Assembly (NCBI RefSeq): GCF_004403185.1
Contig: NZ_SOHJ01000015.1
Span: 1-64,000, forward strand
Length of the DNA stretch: 64,000 nucleotides
Origin: Cryobacterium suzukii
GTDB taxonomy: Bacteria; Actinomycetota; Actinomycetes; Actinomycetales; Microbacteriaceae
Direction: 5' to 3'
Shown here: positions 1 through 8,254 of the stretch, one piece after another
Numbering within the stretch: position 1 is the first letter of the stretch
Layout of the letters: each line of letters opens with the position of its first letter
Program-made: the position numbers and the translations under genes
The notes under the pieces: model-generated
Told to the model about the DNA's origin: nothing
Database searches by the model: none
What the model saw: only the letters and a program-made list of their open reading frames with translations

Positions 1-99
1 AATCGACCCCGCAAAACGCTCGGCGGCATCACACCCGCTCAAGCCATGCAACGACTATTGTCAGAGCCAGAAAAGCCCATCGTTGCGACGACCGGTTGA
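1..99 (+). CDS. IS30-family transposase, C-terminal end only (cut by window edge)
   Basis: The window opens inside a reading frame of 32 residues ending with TGA at 97-99. It begins NRPRKTLGGITPAQAMQRLL, the typical end of IS30-family DDE transposases (RPRKTLG followed by TPAEAL-like residues). The rest of the gene lies outside the window, so its integrity cannot be judged. The stretch just after the stop probably contains the end of the element, but I could not define its inverted repeat. It marks the region as mobile-element rich. Confidence 0.7.
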   Translation, partial: NRPRKTLGGITPAQAMQRLLSEPEKPIVATTG

Positions 100-132
100 A
101 TCCGCCTTCGGCTAACGGGCACGTTAAGGGAA

Positions 133-489
133 TCAGTTGGAAGAGTCGACAGTTCCTAGTGCGCTCACGACGGCGTCCAAGGAGGCCAGCGTTTCGCGCA
201 AGGAGTCGACTTGTGCTGAGATCCGTGCCCGTTCGCTGATGAGTCGATCGCGCAGTAGGGGTGTTCGTGCCGCAGGATCCGTGATGCAGGGAAGAAGTTC
301 TGCGATTGTGGAGCTACACAGGCCAGCTTGATATAGACGCTGAATAAGAAGAACGCGCTCCTGCGCCGCATGCGAATAAAACCGCTGACCGCTGGTCGAA
401 CGGTTCGAAGAGAGCAGATGCTGCTCTTCGTAGTATCGGAGTGATCTCGGGCTTGCGCCGGTTGCTCTGGCCAGTTCGCCAATTCTCAT
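133..489 (-). CDS. MerR-family transcriptional regulator
   Basis: A 118-residue protein starting MRIGELARATGASPRSLRYY. Residues 1-20 form the MerR winged helix-turn-helix, with the hallmark RYYEEQ at 18-23, followed by a C-terminal coiled coil (about 75-112). It has two cysteines, at 58 and 68, so the ligand could be redox- or metal-related, but no known metal-site pattern is visible and the inducer is unknown. The start at 489 is chosen because homology begins at this Met; an upstream in-frame extension is not MerR-like. It is divergent from the VOC gene at 536, and a perfect dyad inside that gene's long-spacer promoter makes it the likely target. Confidence 0.85.
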   Translation of the reverse strand: MRIGELARATGASPRSLRYYEEQHLLSSNRSTSGQRFYSHAAQERVLLIQRLYQAGLCSSTIAELLPCITDPAARTPLLRDRLISERARISAQVDSLRETLASLDAVVSALGTVDSSN

Positions 490-496
490 CAGCCGC

Positions 497-528
497 TTGC
501 CCCTCACATGGATGTCAGGTTTTAGTGT
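497..528 (+). promoter_or_regulatory. MerR-type promoter with dyad operator in a 20-bp spacer
   Basis: The sequence shows TTGCCC at 497-502 and TAGTGT at 523-528, separated by 20 bp, longer than the usual 17. Inside and just at the edge of the spacer is the dyad CCTnACATnnATGTnAGG (502-519), all paired positions matching. This is the classic MerR layout, in which the regulator untwists an over-long spacer. Transcription would begin at about 535, essentially at the ATG of the VOC gene (536), so the mRNA may be leaderless. The promoter call is inference from sequence. Confidence 0.7.
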
Positions 529-535
529 AGCGATC

Positions 536-1003
536 ATGAGTACACACACGAACGATTCTGCCGGCGTCCTCCAGCTTCGCGTCATTGTGGAGGCGGAGGA
601 TTTCGACGCCGCCATCGCCTTCTACCGCGACACCCTTAGACTGCCTGAGCAGGTCGCATTCGAAGGAGACGGCGACGCGCGTGTCTCGATTTTGGATGCT
701 GGCCGGGCGACCCTTGAAATCTCAAACCCAGCCCAGAAGCGGATGATCGACCAAGTCGAGACCGGGGAACGCCAAGGATCCGGCATTCGGCTTGCATTTG
801 AGGTAACCGACGGACGCGGTGTCACCACCAAACTGGCTGCGGCCGGGGCCACCATTATTGGTGAACCACGCGAGACACCGTGGCGATCACTCAATTCCCG
901 ACTCGACGCACCCGCCGGGCTCCAGATAACCGTGTTCGAGGAGCTGGAGGAGGTGCCCGAACGGGCACAACGAGCCGGATTTGGAAAAGCCGACTCGCGA
1001 TAA
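536..1003 (+). CDS. VOC-family (glyoxalase/bleomycin-resistance/dioxygenase fold) protein
   Basis: A 155-residue protein with the VOC fold: a first beta-alpha unit with AEDFDAAIAFYRDTL near residues 20-35, then VSILDAGRATLEIS, a second unit with IRLAFEVTD, and the usual C-terminal PAGLQITVFE strand. Single-domain VOC proteins of this size bind a metal or sequester toxic compounds; the substrate cannot be read from sequence. The Met at 536 is chosen because the VOC fold begins soon after and the MerR-type promoter ends immediately upstream; an upstream Met at 497 would lie inside the promoter. Probably induced by the divergent MerR regulator in response to a toxic compound. Confidence 0.8.
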   Translation: MSTHTNDSAGVLQLRVIVEAEDFDAAIAFYRDTLRLPEQVAFEGDGDARVSILDAGRATLEISNPAQKRMIDQVETGERQGSGIRLAFEVTDGRGVTTKLAAAGATIIGEPRETPWRSLNSRLDAPAGLQITVFEELEEVPERAQRAGFGKADSR

Positions 1004-1177
1004 CGGCGAAGAGTCAGATGACCACCAATCTGCCGAGCCAACACCTGACCGCCGTGCGGCGGATGTCCGCGGTGTGTCCGGATACGGTCGCTGTCCCGCA
1101 GAGGGTTGGCGGATCCCAGCCCCGATCGGCATAAGTCAGGGTGCCAGGGGTGACGCCTTGCACGCGTGATGCTCGGT

Positions 1178-2008
1178 CTAGCCTCGGACGTTAATGATTC
1201 CCGCTTGCGAGCAGGACTGGGGCTGATCCCGGACGACGCCTGAAGAGTCACCGAACCGAACCGGCTCCAAAACGCTCGCCACCCAGTCTCGGTTCGGATC
1301 GGTTGTCATATAAAACTCACTGGTGGACCACGTCGTGAGCATGGCCTCCGCTGCAACTTGACGTTCGGCATCTTCCTGGGCCATCGCCGTCAGATATTCG
1401 GATTCCCACGCGCACAGCCATGTATATTGAGCGACGACGTACCCCGCGCCCGATTGCATCACGCCAGTTGAGCTCGTGCCCGAATCCAAATCTTCTGGAA
1501 CGCCGGCTGGATAAACGGCACCCGCCGGGAGCGGATCCTCGATCGCTTCGATGGCCGCTTGATACTCAAAGTAGCCCGTCCCCACGGTCACCCGAGCGGG
1601 ACCCTGAGGATTGGCGTTGACCACAGATGTGACCTCGCCGTCCGGGCCCGCGACGGGGACGGGAGCGACAACGAAGAGGAGCGGAAGTAGCACGATCAGA
1701 AGGATTGCCGCGGCAACGGCTGAGACCACAATCGCAACGGTCCGGCGGACCCGTCTCTGACGACGCTGCGAAGCCCCGAGGGGCGGCAGAACGTCGAGTT
1801 CTTGCCCGAGAATGTCGGCCGGTGACCCGAAGCTGGACAAGGCCGCGGATGCGTCCGCATCCGACAGGTCTGGCTGAACGAGTTCGCGCAGGTGATTGGC
1901 GATTTCCTCGCGAAGTACCGCCCGTCGAGCGTTTGAGAGCGACCCTGCAGCCGCGTCAAACTGGCGCAAGTACTGGGTAACAAGTCGGTGGTCGGTGTCA
2001 GACGTCAT
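1178..2008 (-). CDS. HAAS-domain membrane protein (PadR partner)
   Basis: A 276-residue protein. Residues 5-75 resemble the HAAS (DUF1700-type) signalling domain found beside PadR regulators: a helical region with RRAVLREEIANHLRELV followed by SSFGSPADILGQEL. A basic patch (QRRQRRVRR) precedes one transmembrane segment at about 91-114; the remaining 160 residues should be extracytoplasmic and match no family I recognise. The start at 2008 overlaps the padR stop by 11 bp, so the two are translationally coupled. PadR/HAAS pairs usually couple a membrane or envelope signal to repression; the process controlled here is not evident. Confidence 0.75.
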   Translation of the reverse strand: MTSDTDHRLVTQYLRQFDAAAGSLSNARRAVLREEIANHLRELVQPDLSDADASAALSSFGSPADILGQELDVLPPLGASQRRQRRVRRTVAIVVSAVAAAILLIVLLPLLFVVAPVPVAGPDGEVTSVVNANPQGPARVTVGTGYFEYQAAIEAIEDPLPAGAVYPAGVPEDLDSGTSSTGVMQSGAGYVVAQYTWLCAWESEYLTAMAQEDAERQVAAEAMLTTWSTSEFYMTTDPNRDWVASVLEPVRFGDSSGVVRDQPQSCSQAGIINVRG

Positions 2009-2366
2009 CGCGGGTCCTGTCATTGTGTTTCTCGGGAATGGTGGCCAGGAGCGACGTGACGGAACCGGAGAATCGCTCCCAGTCCTCCTGAAAGGATGCC
2101 AATTCCAGACGGCCACCCTCCGTGAGTTGGTAGTACCGGCGTGGCCGATCGGTCTCGTTGACTTCCCAATAGCTCGTGACGAAACCGGCATCGTGCAGTC
2201 GGTTAAGGAGCGGGTAAACCGTTCCCTGGCTGGAGAGCAGCTGACCTACGTCATCCAGCTCCCGAACGAGTTGGAGCCCGAAACGTGGGCCCGACGACAG
2301 TAGAGCCAGGATGCACGGCCCCACGACCCCTCGCCGGAGTTGTGTACTAGTCGGATTCTCAGCCAT
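1998..2366 (-). CDS. PadR-family transcriptional regulator
   Basis: A 122-residue PadR regulator. The winged helix-turn-helix spans about 10-90, with GVVGPCILALLSSGPRFGLQLV, then the wing-region signatures GTVYPLLNRLHDAG and RPRRYYQLTEGGR. The C-terminal helix after residue 90 is short, as in subfamily 2 proteins that dimerise. The start at 2366 is preferred because the family begins shortly before the RRGV motif; the upstream Met at 2414 would run through a candidate operator. It overlaps and precedes the HAAS gene, and probably represses its own two-gene operon through the dyad at 2377-2397. Confidence 0.85.
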   Translation of the reverse strand: MAENPTSTQLRRGVVGPCILALLSSGPRFGLQLVRELDDVGQLLSSQGTVYPLLNRLHDAGFVTSYWEVNETDRPRRYYQLTEGGRLELASFQEDWERFSGSVTSLLATIPEKHNDRTRDDV

Positions 2367-2376
2367 GCGGCTGACT

Positions 2377-2397
2377 ATACCTTGCGAGACAAGATAT
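2377..2397. promoter_or_regulatory. Candidate PadR operator dyad
   Basis: ATACCTTG (2377-2384), five bases, then CAAGATAT (2390-2397) form an inverted repeat with seven of eight positions paired. It lies 11 bp upstream of the padR start codon, where an autorepressor would bind. PadR sites are often AT-edged dyads of this size. The assignment to PadR is inference from position. Confidence 0.5.
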
Positions 2398-2597
2398 GAA
2401 CAACTAAATTTCATCTGCGCTCAAACACTGTGCGATCTAGGGCGCAGATGTCGTTCAGCAACCAATCACGGCCGCCTAGGCTCGATGTCCCGCGGAGCGT
2501 TCGGCTACGGGCACTGAATCTGTCACGCTGGTGACTTCTTCAAACGCCTACCCCGGTGTCTGGCAGCACGTACTCTGTGAATAAGGGGGTACACGAA

Positions 2598-2993
2598 ATG
2601 CAACTGCAAAGACCGGCCTTTCCCGTGCTCCTCGCCGTGACTGCACGGTCCTGGATCCTCGGCATTCCGTCGCTGGCCCTCATCGCCCTGACAGGGCTTC
2701 AGCTCGCGATCATCTCTCATGCGGGCATCGGAGAATCCTGCTATCAGAACCCCGAGCTAGGTAATCTGGCTCTGCCCTCAGCAGGCTGGACTACGGACGG
2801 CGCATTTTCGTCCTTCCCCGTGGGGGTCCAATGCTCCTACTTCACGAGCGAGCATGAACTCCTCCTGGTACATACCCAGACCAGCGTGTGGGACTGGGGA
2901 ATCACGTTCGCCGCGATCCTCGGAGTCCTGGGCGCTGCGCTCTTTCTGACCACCCGGCTCGCCACTCGACGGTCCTGGCACGAATCCCTCTGA
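2598..2993 (+). CDS. Small membrane protein of unknown function
   Basis: A 131-residue protein that I do not recognise. It has a hydrophobic segment at about 17-38 (SWILGIPSLALIALTGLQLA), an extracytoplasmic loop of some 60 residues containing two cysteines (ESCYQ, VQCSYF) that could pair, and a second transmembrane segment near 97-118, so both ends should be cytoplasmic. The start at 2598 is set by an AAGGGGG ribosome-binding site about eight bases upstream. It stands alone, about 200 bp before the ABC cassette that begins at 3196. Function unknown. Confidence 0.6.
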   Translation: MQLQRPAFPVLLAVTARSWILGIPSLALIALTGLQLAIISHAGIGESCYQNPELGNLALPSAGWTTDGAFSSFPVGVQCSYFTSEHELLLVHTQTSVWDWGITFAAILGVLGAALFLTTRLATRRSWHESL

Positions 2994-3195
2994 AGAATTA
3001 GACCCAGGCCGTCCCGTTGGTGGTTCCCCTTGCGGGCGATGACAGACAGGCGGTGATGGTGGTTACGACTCTTCGCTTCCATTCCCATCTGCCTTCAAGG
3101 TCGCGGCCGCCGAGCGTCGACACCAGCTGTTCACCAATCCTCGCTAGTGTCGCCACAAGACTGGTCTGGTGTAACCGGGCCTGATTTGGGGGAAA

Positions 3196-3864
3196 ATGCT
3201 CGCCATCGTTAGGTCGCGTAAGTCGTGGGCGGCTCTGCTTGTACTGACGTCGACCGCGCTCGTTTTACTCTCGGGTTGTGCGAACACCACCCCTGGCCCA
3301 GTGACCCCCAGCTCTAAAGCGCCAGCGAGCTCGCTGTCGCTCACCCTCGACGTCGCGGGTCAAGAACAACTCGATTGGGAATGGGACCGGGTATTGCGGG
3401 AGTCGCCGGATGCTGAGCGTCCGGAGATCGACATCGTCCGCTTCACCGACTCCGATGACTGGGCAATCACAATGGAGAGTTGCATGCACGATTTGGGCTG
3501 GCCGGATATGCGGGCCACAGCGGATGGTGGGGTGGAGTCGGGCGGGATCCAAAAGTCTCAAGCCGGAGCGCATGCCCTGGCTTGGTATACCTGCAACGCC
3601 AAATATCCGATGGATCCGAAGTTCAATGTGCCGCTGAACGATGAGCGTCTCGGGAAGCTATTTGACTACTTCACCGACGAGCTCCAGCCCTGCTTAGCGG
3701 CCGAAGGGTATGACACTCCGGAGGCTCCGAGCCGGGAAACGTTCATCGATACTTATGCCGAGACCGGTGGTTGGAACCTCTACGAAGGCGTAGCGGGGGG
3801 CGGACAGTCTGAATGGAATACGATCAACAAGAAGTGCCCGCAGCTCCCCGTCGATTTCACATGA
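3196..3864 (+). CDS. Lipoprotein, first gene of ABC cassette 1
   Basis: A 222-residue lipoprotein with a type II signal peptide ending in the lipobox LLSGC (cysteine 28), so it is anchored on the outer face of the membrane. The mature part has four further cysteines (SCMHDLG, YTCNAKY, QPCLAAEG, KKCPQL). The lipoprotein at 11039 shows the same order (DCFTSLG, ACNAEN, KCLQDTG, GCRTDP), implying two conserved disulfides and a shared family. A GGGGGAAA sits just upstream of the start. Its TGA overlaps the adaptor start (ATGA), so it belongs to the same operon. Probably an accessory or substrate-binding lipoprotein of the transporter; function inferred only from context. Confidence 0.75.
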   Translation: MLAIVRSRKSWAALLVLTSTALVLLSGCANTTPGPVTPSSKAPASSLSLTLDVAGQEQLDWEWDRVLRESPDAERPEIDIVRFTDSDDWAITMESCMHDLGWPDMRATADGGVESGGIQKSQAGAHALAWYTCNAKYPMDPKFNVPLNDERLGKLFDYFTDELQPCLAAEGYDTPEAPSRETFIDTYAETGGWNLYEGVAGGGQSEWNTINKKCPQLPVDFT

Positions 3865-4940
3865 GTGACGCAGCAGCGGTTCGCTCACCGCGCTGGGCGC
3901 GCTGGGTCACCGGTCTGCTCGTAGCAGTCGGTGCTGGCGCCGGTGTGGGGTGGGCGGCGGCGACAGCGCTCACACCCCCGAGGGATGTTGTGGCTACGAC
4001 CGCGTTCACTTTGGTGGAGGTCGTTGCGGGTGAGGTGGGGTCTAGCATCAACCTGAACACGGTGGCCCAGTGGACTCCAGAGCCAGCTGGATCGAATCAG
4101 GCAGTCGGGACCGTCACCTCGGTGAACGTCTCCGCGGGCCAAAGCGTCGCGGCCGGGGCGACGCTCTACACCGTGAACCTGCGACCAGTCGTGATCGCTC
4201 AAGGACAGATCCCCGCGTTCCGCGCGCTGGCACAGGACGCCGCCGGAGCGGACGTGACGCAGCTGCAACAGGCACTGACCGACCTGGGCCTTTACACCGG
4301 TGCCGTTGATGGGAAGTTCGGTGCCCGTACCAAGACCGCGGTGAAGGCGTGGCAAAAGGCACTTGGCGTCCCCGCAGACGGCGTCGTGCAGCCGGGTGAC
4401 GTCATTTTCGTGCCGACCCTGCCGACGCAGGTCGCCCTCGACACCGAGATCATCGCCCGCGGGGCGCTCCTGGCTGGCGGGGAGAACGTGGTGCGGGCGT
4501 TACCGCCGGCGCCGGTGTTCACGGTTCCGGTCGGTGAATCGCAGGCCGCATTAATGCCGACCGGAACACGGGTGGAAATCACCAGCATCGACGGCGGCCT
4601 CTGGGAAGGGTTCGTCACCGAACAGCTGGCCGATGAGACCGGCATGATCGTCATCACCCTCGCCGGTAAGGACGGTGCCCTCATCTGCGCGGATGCCTGC
4701 GCGAGCATCCCCATGACCGAACAGTCGTTGCTGTCCTCCCGCATCGTCACGGTGGAATCCATCGCCGGCCTGATCGTGCCCAGCGCCGCGCTGCTCAGCG
4801 CCGCCGACGGTACCGCCTCGGTCGTCGACAACTCGGGTGTCAACCATCCGGTGACGGTCGTCACCGGCGCCCGCGGCATGTCCATCATCGACGGCGTCGC
4901 CGACGGCACCTCCGTGCGCGTCCCCGCGACAGCCGAGTAG
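3861..4940 (+). CDS. Peptidoglycan-binding membrane-fusion/adaptor protein, cassette 1
   Basis: A 359-residue MacA/HlyD-like adaptor. An N-terminal anchor spans about 15-36. A barrel-sandwich half (VGTVTSVNVSAGQSVAAGATLY, split here by residue 100) is followed by a PG_binding_1 domain at 127-177 (DVTQLQQALTDLGLY, AVDGKFGARTKTAVKAWQ), then the second half-barrel and a C-terminal beta domain. Actinobacterial adaptors of this kind attach a MacB-like transporter to the cell wall. The ATG at 3861 overlaps the lipoprotein stop, and the ATPase follows after two bases. An upstream Met at 3813 inside the lipoprotein gene is less likely as start. Confidence 0.8.
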   Translation: MSDAAAVRSPRWARWVTGLLVAVGAGAGVGWAAATALTPPRDVVATTAFTLVEVVAGEVGSSINLNTVAQWTPEPAGSNQAVGTVTSVNVSAGQSVAAGATLYTVNLRPVVIAQGQIPAFRALAQDAAGADVTQLQQALTDLGLYTGAVDGKFGARTKTAVKAWQKALGVPADGVVQPGDVIFVPTLPTQVALDTEIIARGALLAGGENVVRALPPAPVFTVPVGESQAALMPTGTRVEITSIDGGLWEGFVTEQLADETGMIVITLAGKDGALICADACASIPMTEQSLLSSRIVTVESIAGLIVPSAALLSAADGTASVVDNSGVNHPVTVVTGARGMSIIDGVADGTSVRVPATAE

Positions 4941-4942
4941 CA

Positions 4943-5590
4943 ATGGTTGATACTGTTCGGATCGCCGCCCAGGGCATCACCTTCGGCTACGTGCCGTCCG
5001 CGCCGATCCTCTCGGACTGGAGCGCGGACTTCCACGCCGGGGAAGTGGTTGCCATCACTGGCCCGTCCGGGCGCGGCAAATCCACTCTCCTCTACGTGCT
5101 CGGCTTGATGCTCAAACCCACCGCGGGGCAGGTAACCATCAACGGAAGGGATGCCGCCCACCGGCGTGACGCCGACCGCGCGAGCCTCCGCGCAAACCAG
5201 TACGGCTTCGTGTTTCAGGATGCCGCCCTGGACGCGACGCGCACGGTGCTGGACAACATCATCGAAACCGCCCTCTACCGTGGCACTCCGCGGGGGCCGG
5301 CGATTCGGCGGGCGCACGAGCTGATGGCCCAGTTCGGTGTTGCGCTGCGGGCGGGAGCGAAACCTGGCCAGGTGTCGGGCGGGCAAGCGCAACGCATCGC
5401 CCTGTGCCGGGCCCTCCTCAACGACCCGCAGATTCTGCTCGCGGATGAACCCACCGGCAACCTGGACCCGGCGTCCTCCGACCTCGTCGTGGATGCCCTG
5501 CACGCGCAGGCCCACAGCGGCGCAGCCGTCATCGTCGTCACCCACGACCCGGCCCTGGTCGCGCGCTGCGACCGCCGCCTCGAACTATGA
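4943..5590 (+). CDS. ABC transporter ATP-binding protein (MacB/LolD-like), cassette 1
   Basis: A 215-residue ATPase with every expected motif: Walker [10 protein letters not shown] (40-48), Q-loop FQD near 91, signature VSGGQAQR (144-151), Walker B ILLADEPT (164-171) with D-loop NLD, and the H-loop VVTHD near 200. The length and the ADEPTGNLD variant fit the MacB/LolD/FtsE branch, which powers mechanotransmission or export with a four-helix permease. It starts two bases after the adaptor stop and overlaps the permease start by four bases. Substrate unknown; the paralogous cassette at 11039 is linked to a bacteriocin. Confidence 0.9.
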   Translation: MVDTVRIAAQGITFGYVPSAPILSDWSADFHAGEVVAITGPSGRGKSTLLYVLGLMLKPTAGQVTINGRDAAHRRDADRASLRANQYGFVFQDAALDATRTVLDNIIETALYRGTPRGPAIRRAHELMAQFGVALRAGAKPGQVSGGQAQRIALCRALLNDPQILLADEPTGNLDPASSDLVVDALHAQAHSGAAVIVVTHDPALVARCDRRLEL

Positions 5591-6693
5591 CCGCGCTAGG
5601 CCGCTGGGCGGCCGTGGTGAGGGAAGCGTTGGCGACAGCGTGGGCGCAACCCGTCGCATCCATTGTCACGATCGTCATGGTCGCGGGGATGTGCGCCACG
5701 GTGCTGCTGACCACGGGCCGCACGGTCGGCGCCGAGCAGGCCGTGCTCGGATCGATCGACTCCGAGGGGACGCGGTCCATCGTCATCCGTGCCGAGCCCG
5801 ACGCGGGACTCGATGCCACCGTGCTGGAGCGGCTAGCTCACATCGATGGGATCCAGTGGGCGGGCGCGTTCGGCGGCCCGCAGGACGTCACCAACATTCA
5901 GTTCCCGGGCGCGACGAAGATCCCGCTGCGCCTGGTCTGGAGCAGTCAGCTCGAGCACCTCGGAATCACCTCGCTCCCGCCGGTGGCTGACGCCTCGGTG
6001 TGGGCGTCACCATCCGCGTTGGCGGGCCTGGGGATGCCGGATGCCGTCGGCGGCGTTGTCGACGGTTCCGGCATCGACTTTGCGGTGACTGGCCGCCTGA
6101 CCACGCCGGACTTTCTTGCCTTCCTCGAACCGCTCGCTATCGCCCCGCAAACCGCCGACACCCGGGGAATCGTGTCCGTGCTCGTCATCATCGCCGACCG
6201 GCCAGACCTGGTTGCGCCGGTCAGCGAAGCAGCGCAATCGGTGCTCGGCGTCACCGATCCGACCAAAGTCACCCTTACCACCAGCGAAAACCTGGCCGCG
6301 CTCCGTGGGATGGTCGAAGGACAACTGGATTCCTTCGGTCGCAGCCTGGTCATCGTGATCTTCGGCCTGACCGCGGTACTCGTCGCTGCGATTCTCTACG
6401 GCCTGGTGATGCTGCGCCGCAAGGACTTCGGCCGTCGCCGCGCGTTGGGCGCCTCCCAAACCCTGATCATCGTCCTGCTGCTGACGCAAACCGGCGCCCT
6501 CGCCCTGGTCGGTGCCACGATCGGAAGTATTGCGGCGTCGATTGGGCTGACCGCCTCGGGAGATCCGCTCCCCGGCTGGGACTTCGTCGGCGCGGTCGCA
6601 CTCTTGTCGACTACCATCGGCGTGATCGCGGCACTGGTACCCGCGCTGGCGGCCGCCCGTCGCGATCCGCTCAAGGAACTCCGGGTACCGTAA
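5587..6693 (+). CDS. MacB-like ABC transporter permease, cassette 1
   Basis: A 368-residue permease with the MacB/FtsX layout: one N-terminal transmembrane helix (about 20-38), a large extracytoplasmic domain (about 40-250), then three helices near 257-279, 295-320 and 331-355. The cytoplasmic coupling region has [14 protein letters not shown] and the end has [13 protein letters not shown], both typical of FtsX-domain permeases. It overlaps the ATPase by ATGA and ends the operon. The cassette could expel or sense an envelope-active peptide; unlike cassette 2, no bacteriocin gene precedes it. Confidence 0.85.
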   Translation: MTALGRWAAVVREALATAWAQPVASIVTIVMVAGMCATVLLTTGRTVGAEQAVLGSIDSEGTRSIVIRAEPDAGLDATVLERLAHIDGIQWAGAFGGPQDVTNIQFPGATKIPLRLVWSSQLEHLGITSLPPVADASVWASPSALAGLGMPDAVGGVVDGSGIDFAVTGRLTTPDFLAFLEPLAIAPQTADTRGIVSVLVIIADRPDLVAPVSEAAQSVLGVTDPTKVTLTTSENLAALRGMVEGQLDSFGRSLVIVIFGLTAVLVAAILYGLVMLRRKDFGRRRALGASQTLIIVLLLTQTGALALVGATIGSIAASIGLTASGDPLPGWDFVGAVALLSTTIGVIAALVPALAAARRDPLKELRVP

Positions 6694-7229
6694 CCGGCGG
6701 CGCATTTGCTAGGGACAGGTAACGAACGGGGCCGACATCGCTGATGGAGGATTGATCGCCAGGGACACCTAGCTCGGCCAGACTGTCCCGTAGAGGGTTC
6801 GGCGTATGGGACGCCACAGGTGGATGACAGGGCATTGTTCGTGTCGGGCTGGAAACACCCACGTCGTATTTCATCAATTTCAAGGTCCGGTTCGACTACC
6901 GTCACCCGGTGAAGGCTTGGGCGCAGGCGTCATTCTGCGCTTTTTGCCTTGGGAATCCAGCTTGAGCCGTCGACTGTGGGATAGGGATGACGGTTTTGTT
7001 CGGTGCCGGTGCAGCCTATGAGTGAGGTTACTTATCGGTCCTTCGTGCGATTCAATGCGTCAGCGCCAGAAGTTTGGTGCAGTCGCCCCGAAGTCGATGT
7101 TGCTTTCGCTGTAGCGATACGGTGCAAGCATGGGGACGATTTGGGGGCGCACTGTTCCGTGCCAGAAACTTGGCCGTACTTGCAACGATCTCGTGCTGAC
7201 TGGGCGCACAGCCTCGGCTCCAGACACCG
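6694..7229. other. Intergenic stretch with no supported gene
   Basis: About 535 bp between the permease and the LCP fragment. Short open frames occur in several phases but none has a ribosome-binding site, family resemblance or convincing coding pattern. It may contain decayed DNA, including the lost front of the LCP gene, although no LCP-like peptide could be read in any frame. I see no strong terminator after 6693. Confidence 0.5.
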
Positions 7230-8063
7230 GTGATTGGGCCTTGGGGAACTTCGTTCCCTCCAGTAGCTGCGTTTCACGTAGAAAGCGACTCTGGCATGCT
7301 CCTCTTTCCTGCTGCGTATGACGACTTTGGGGCGGTGGGAATGGAGCTCGTAAAAGTCGGAAGACGTGCCGTTCCCGGCAGACTCGCCATGAATGCGGTC
7401 TACCCGGACGGCTACGGTTACGGCAATCGCTGCGACGTGGATGTCTGCATGCTCAACTCGATCTATACCGAGGTTGCCCTGAAGAGCCCGGAGATGCACC
7501 CGAATGCCTCGGCCGACAACAGCGATCCAGGCATTGAGGGGATGCGCGACGCCGCCAGTGGAATCACCGGCCTCACGATCCAGTACTACGTGCTTATTGA
7601 CATGCAAGGTTTCTCCGACCTGATCGACTCCCTCGGCGGCGTAGACATCACTGTCACCGACCGTGTTCCGCTCGGCGGCGATGAGGCGCTGAACGACGTC
7701 GCCGAGTGGTTCGAGCCGGGCAAGCAGCATATGGACGGCTACCACGCCACTTGGTATGCCCGATCCAGGCACGGAACGAGCGACTACGACCGCATGGCCC
7801 GCCAGCGCATCCTGCAGGAGGCGATCCTCAAACAGTTCAACCCGGCGAACGTGCTCACAAAATTCCAAGGTGTGGCCCAGGCCGGCCAGCAGGTCGTCAA
7901 GACCGACGTACCGCAGGGAATGCTCGGCTACTTCGCTAACCTGGCAGGCAAGACCAGAGACCTATCGGTAGGTACCGTCGAGCTGGTTCCAGATAATGGC
8001 GTCGACCCGCAGAACCCGGACTACGACTACATCCGCGGCTTGATCGCCACTGCGCTCACTTGA
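7230..8063 (+). pseudogene. LytR-CpsA-Psr (LCP) family protein, N-terminally truncated
   Basis: From about 7385 to the stop at 8063 the protein is clearly LCP family: AVYPDGYGYGNRCDVDVCML, LNSIYTEVALKSPE, GITGLTIQYYVLIDMQGFSD, LIDSLGGVDITV, the arginine-rich WYARSRHGTSDYDRMARQR and the C-terminal LVPDNGVDP. The N-terminal cytoplasmic tail, membrane anchor and first catalytic strands (the usual VSIPRD region) are missing, and the 50 residues upstream in frame do not look like LCP. LCP enzymes transfer glycopolymers to peptidoglycan, and this copy lacks part of the active site and the anchor, so it is probably inactive. An intact LCP gene lies next to it on the other strand. Confidence 0.6.
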
Positions 8064-8254
8064 ATTTGAATTCCGCTGCAATGCTCTGACACCGAAGCCC
8101 GGTCCCGCTTCTCGCGATGTGGTGGGCTTTCATCAGATTCCGGCCAGGGACGTCCCGTAAGGAACGCCAACGGTCGGGGACCAGCGTCCGTGGCGTGCCG
8201 CACACACCGAGGTCCTGATTCATCGTTGTCATCGCCGCGTGTTGCCGACCGCCG

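Noticed and set aside
7003..7229. Short frame between cassette 1 and the LCP fragment as a gene
   Set aside because: No ribosome-binding site, no recognisable domain and no continuity with LCP sequence.
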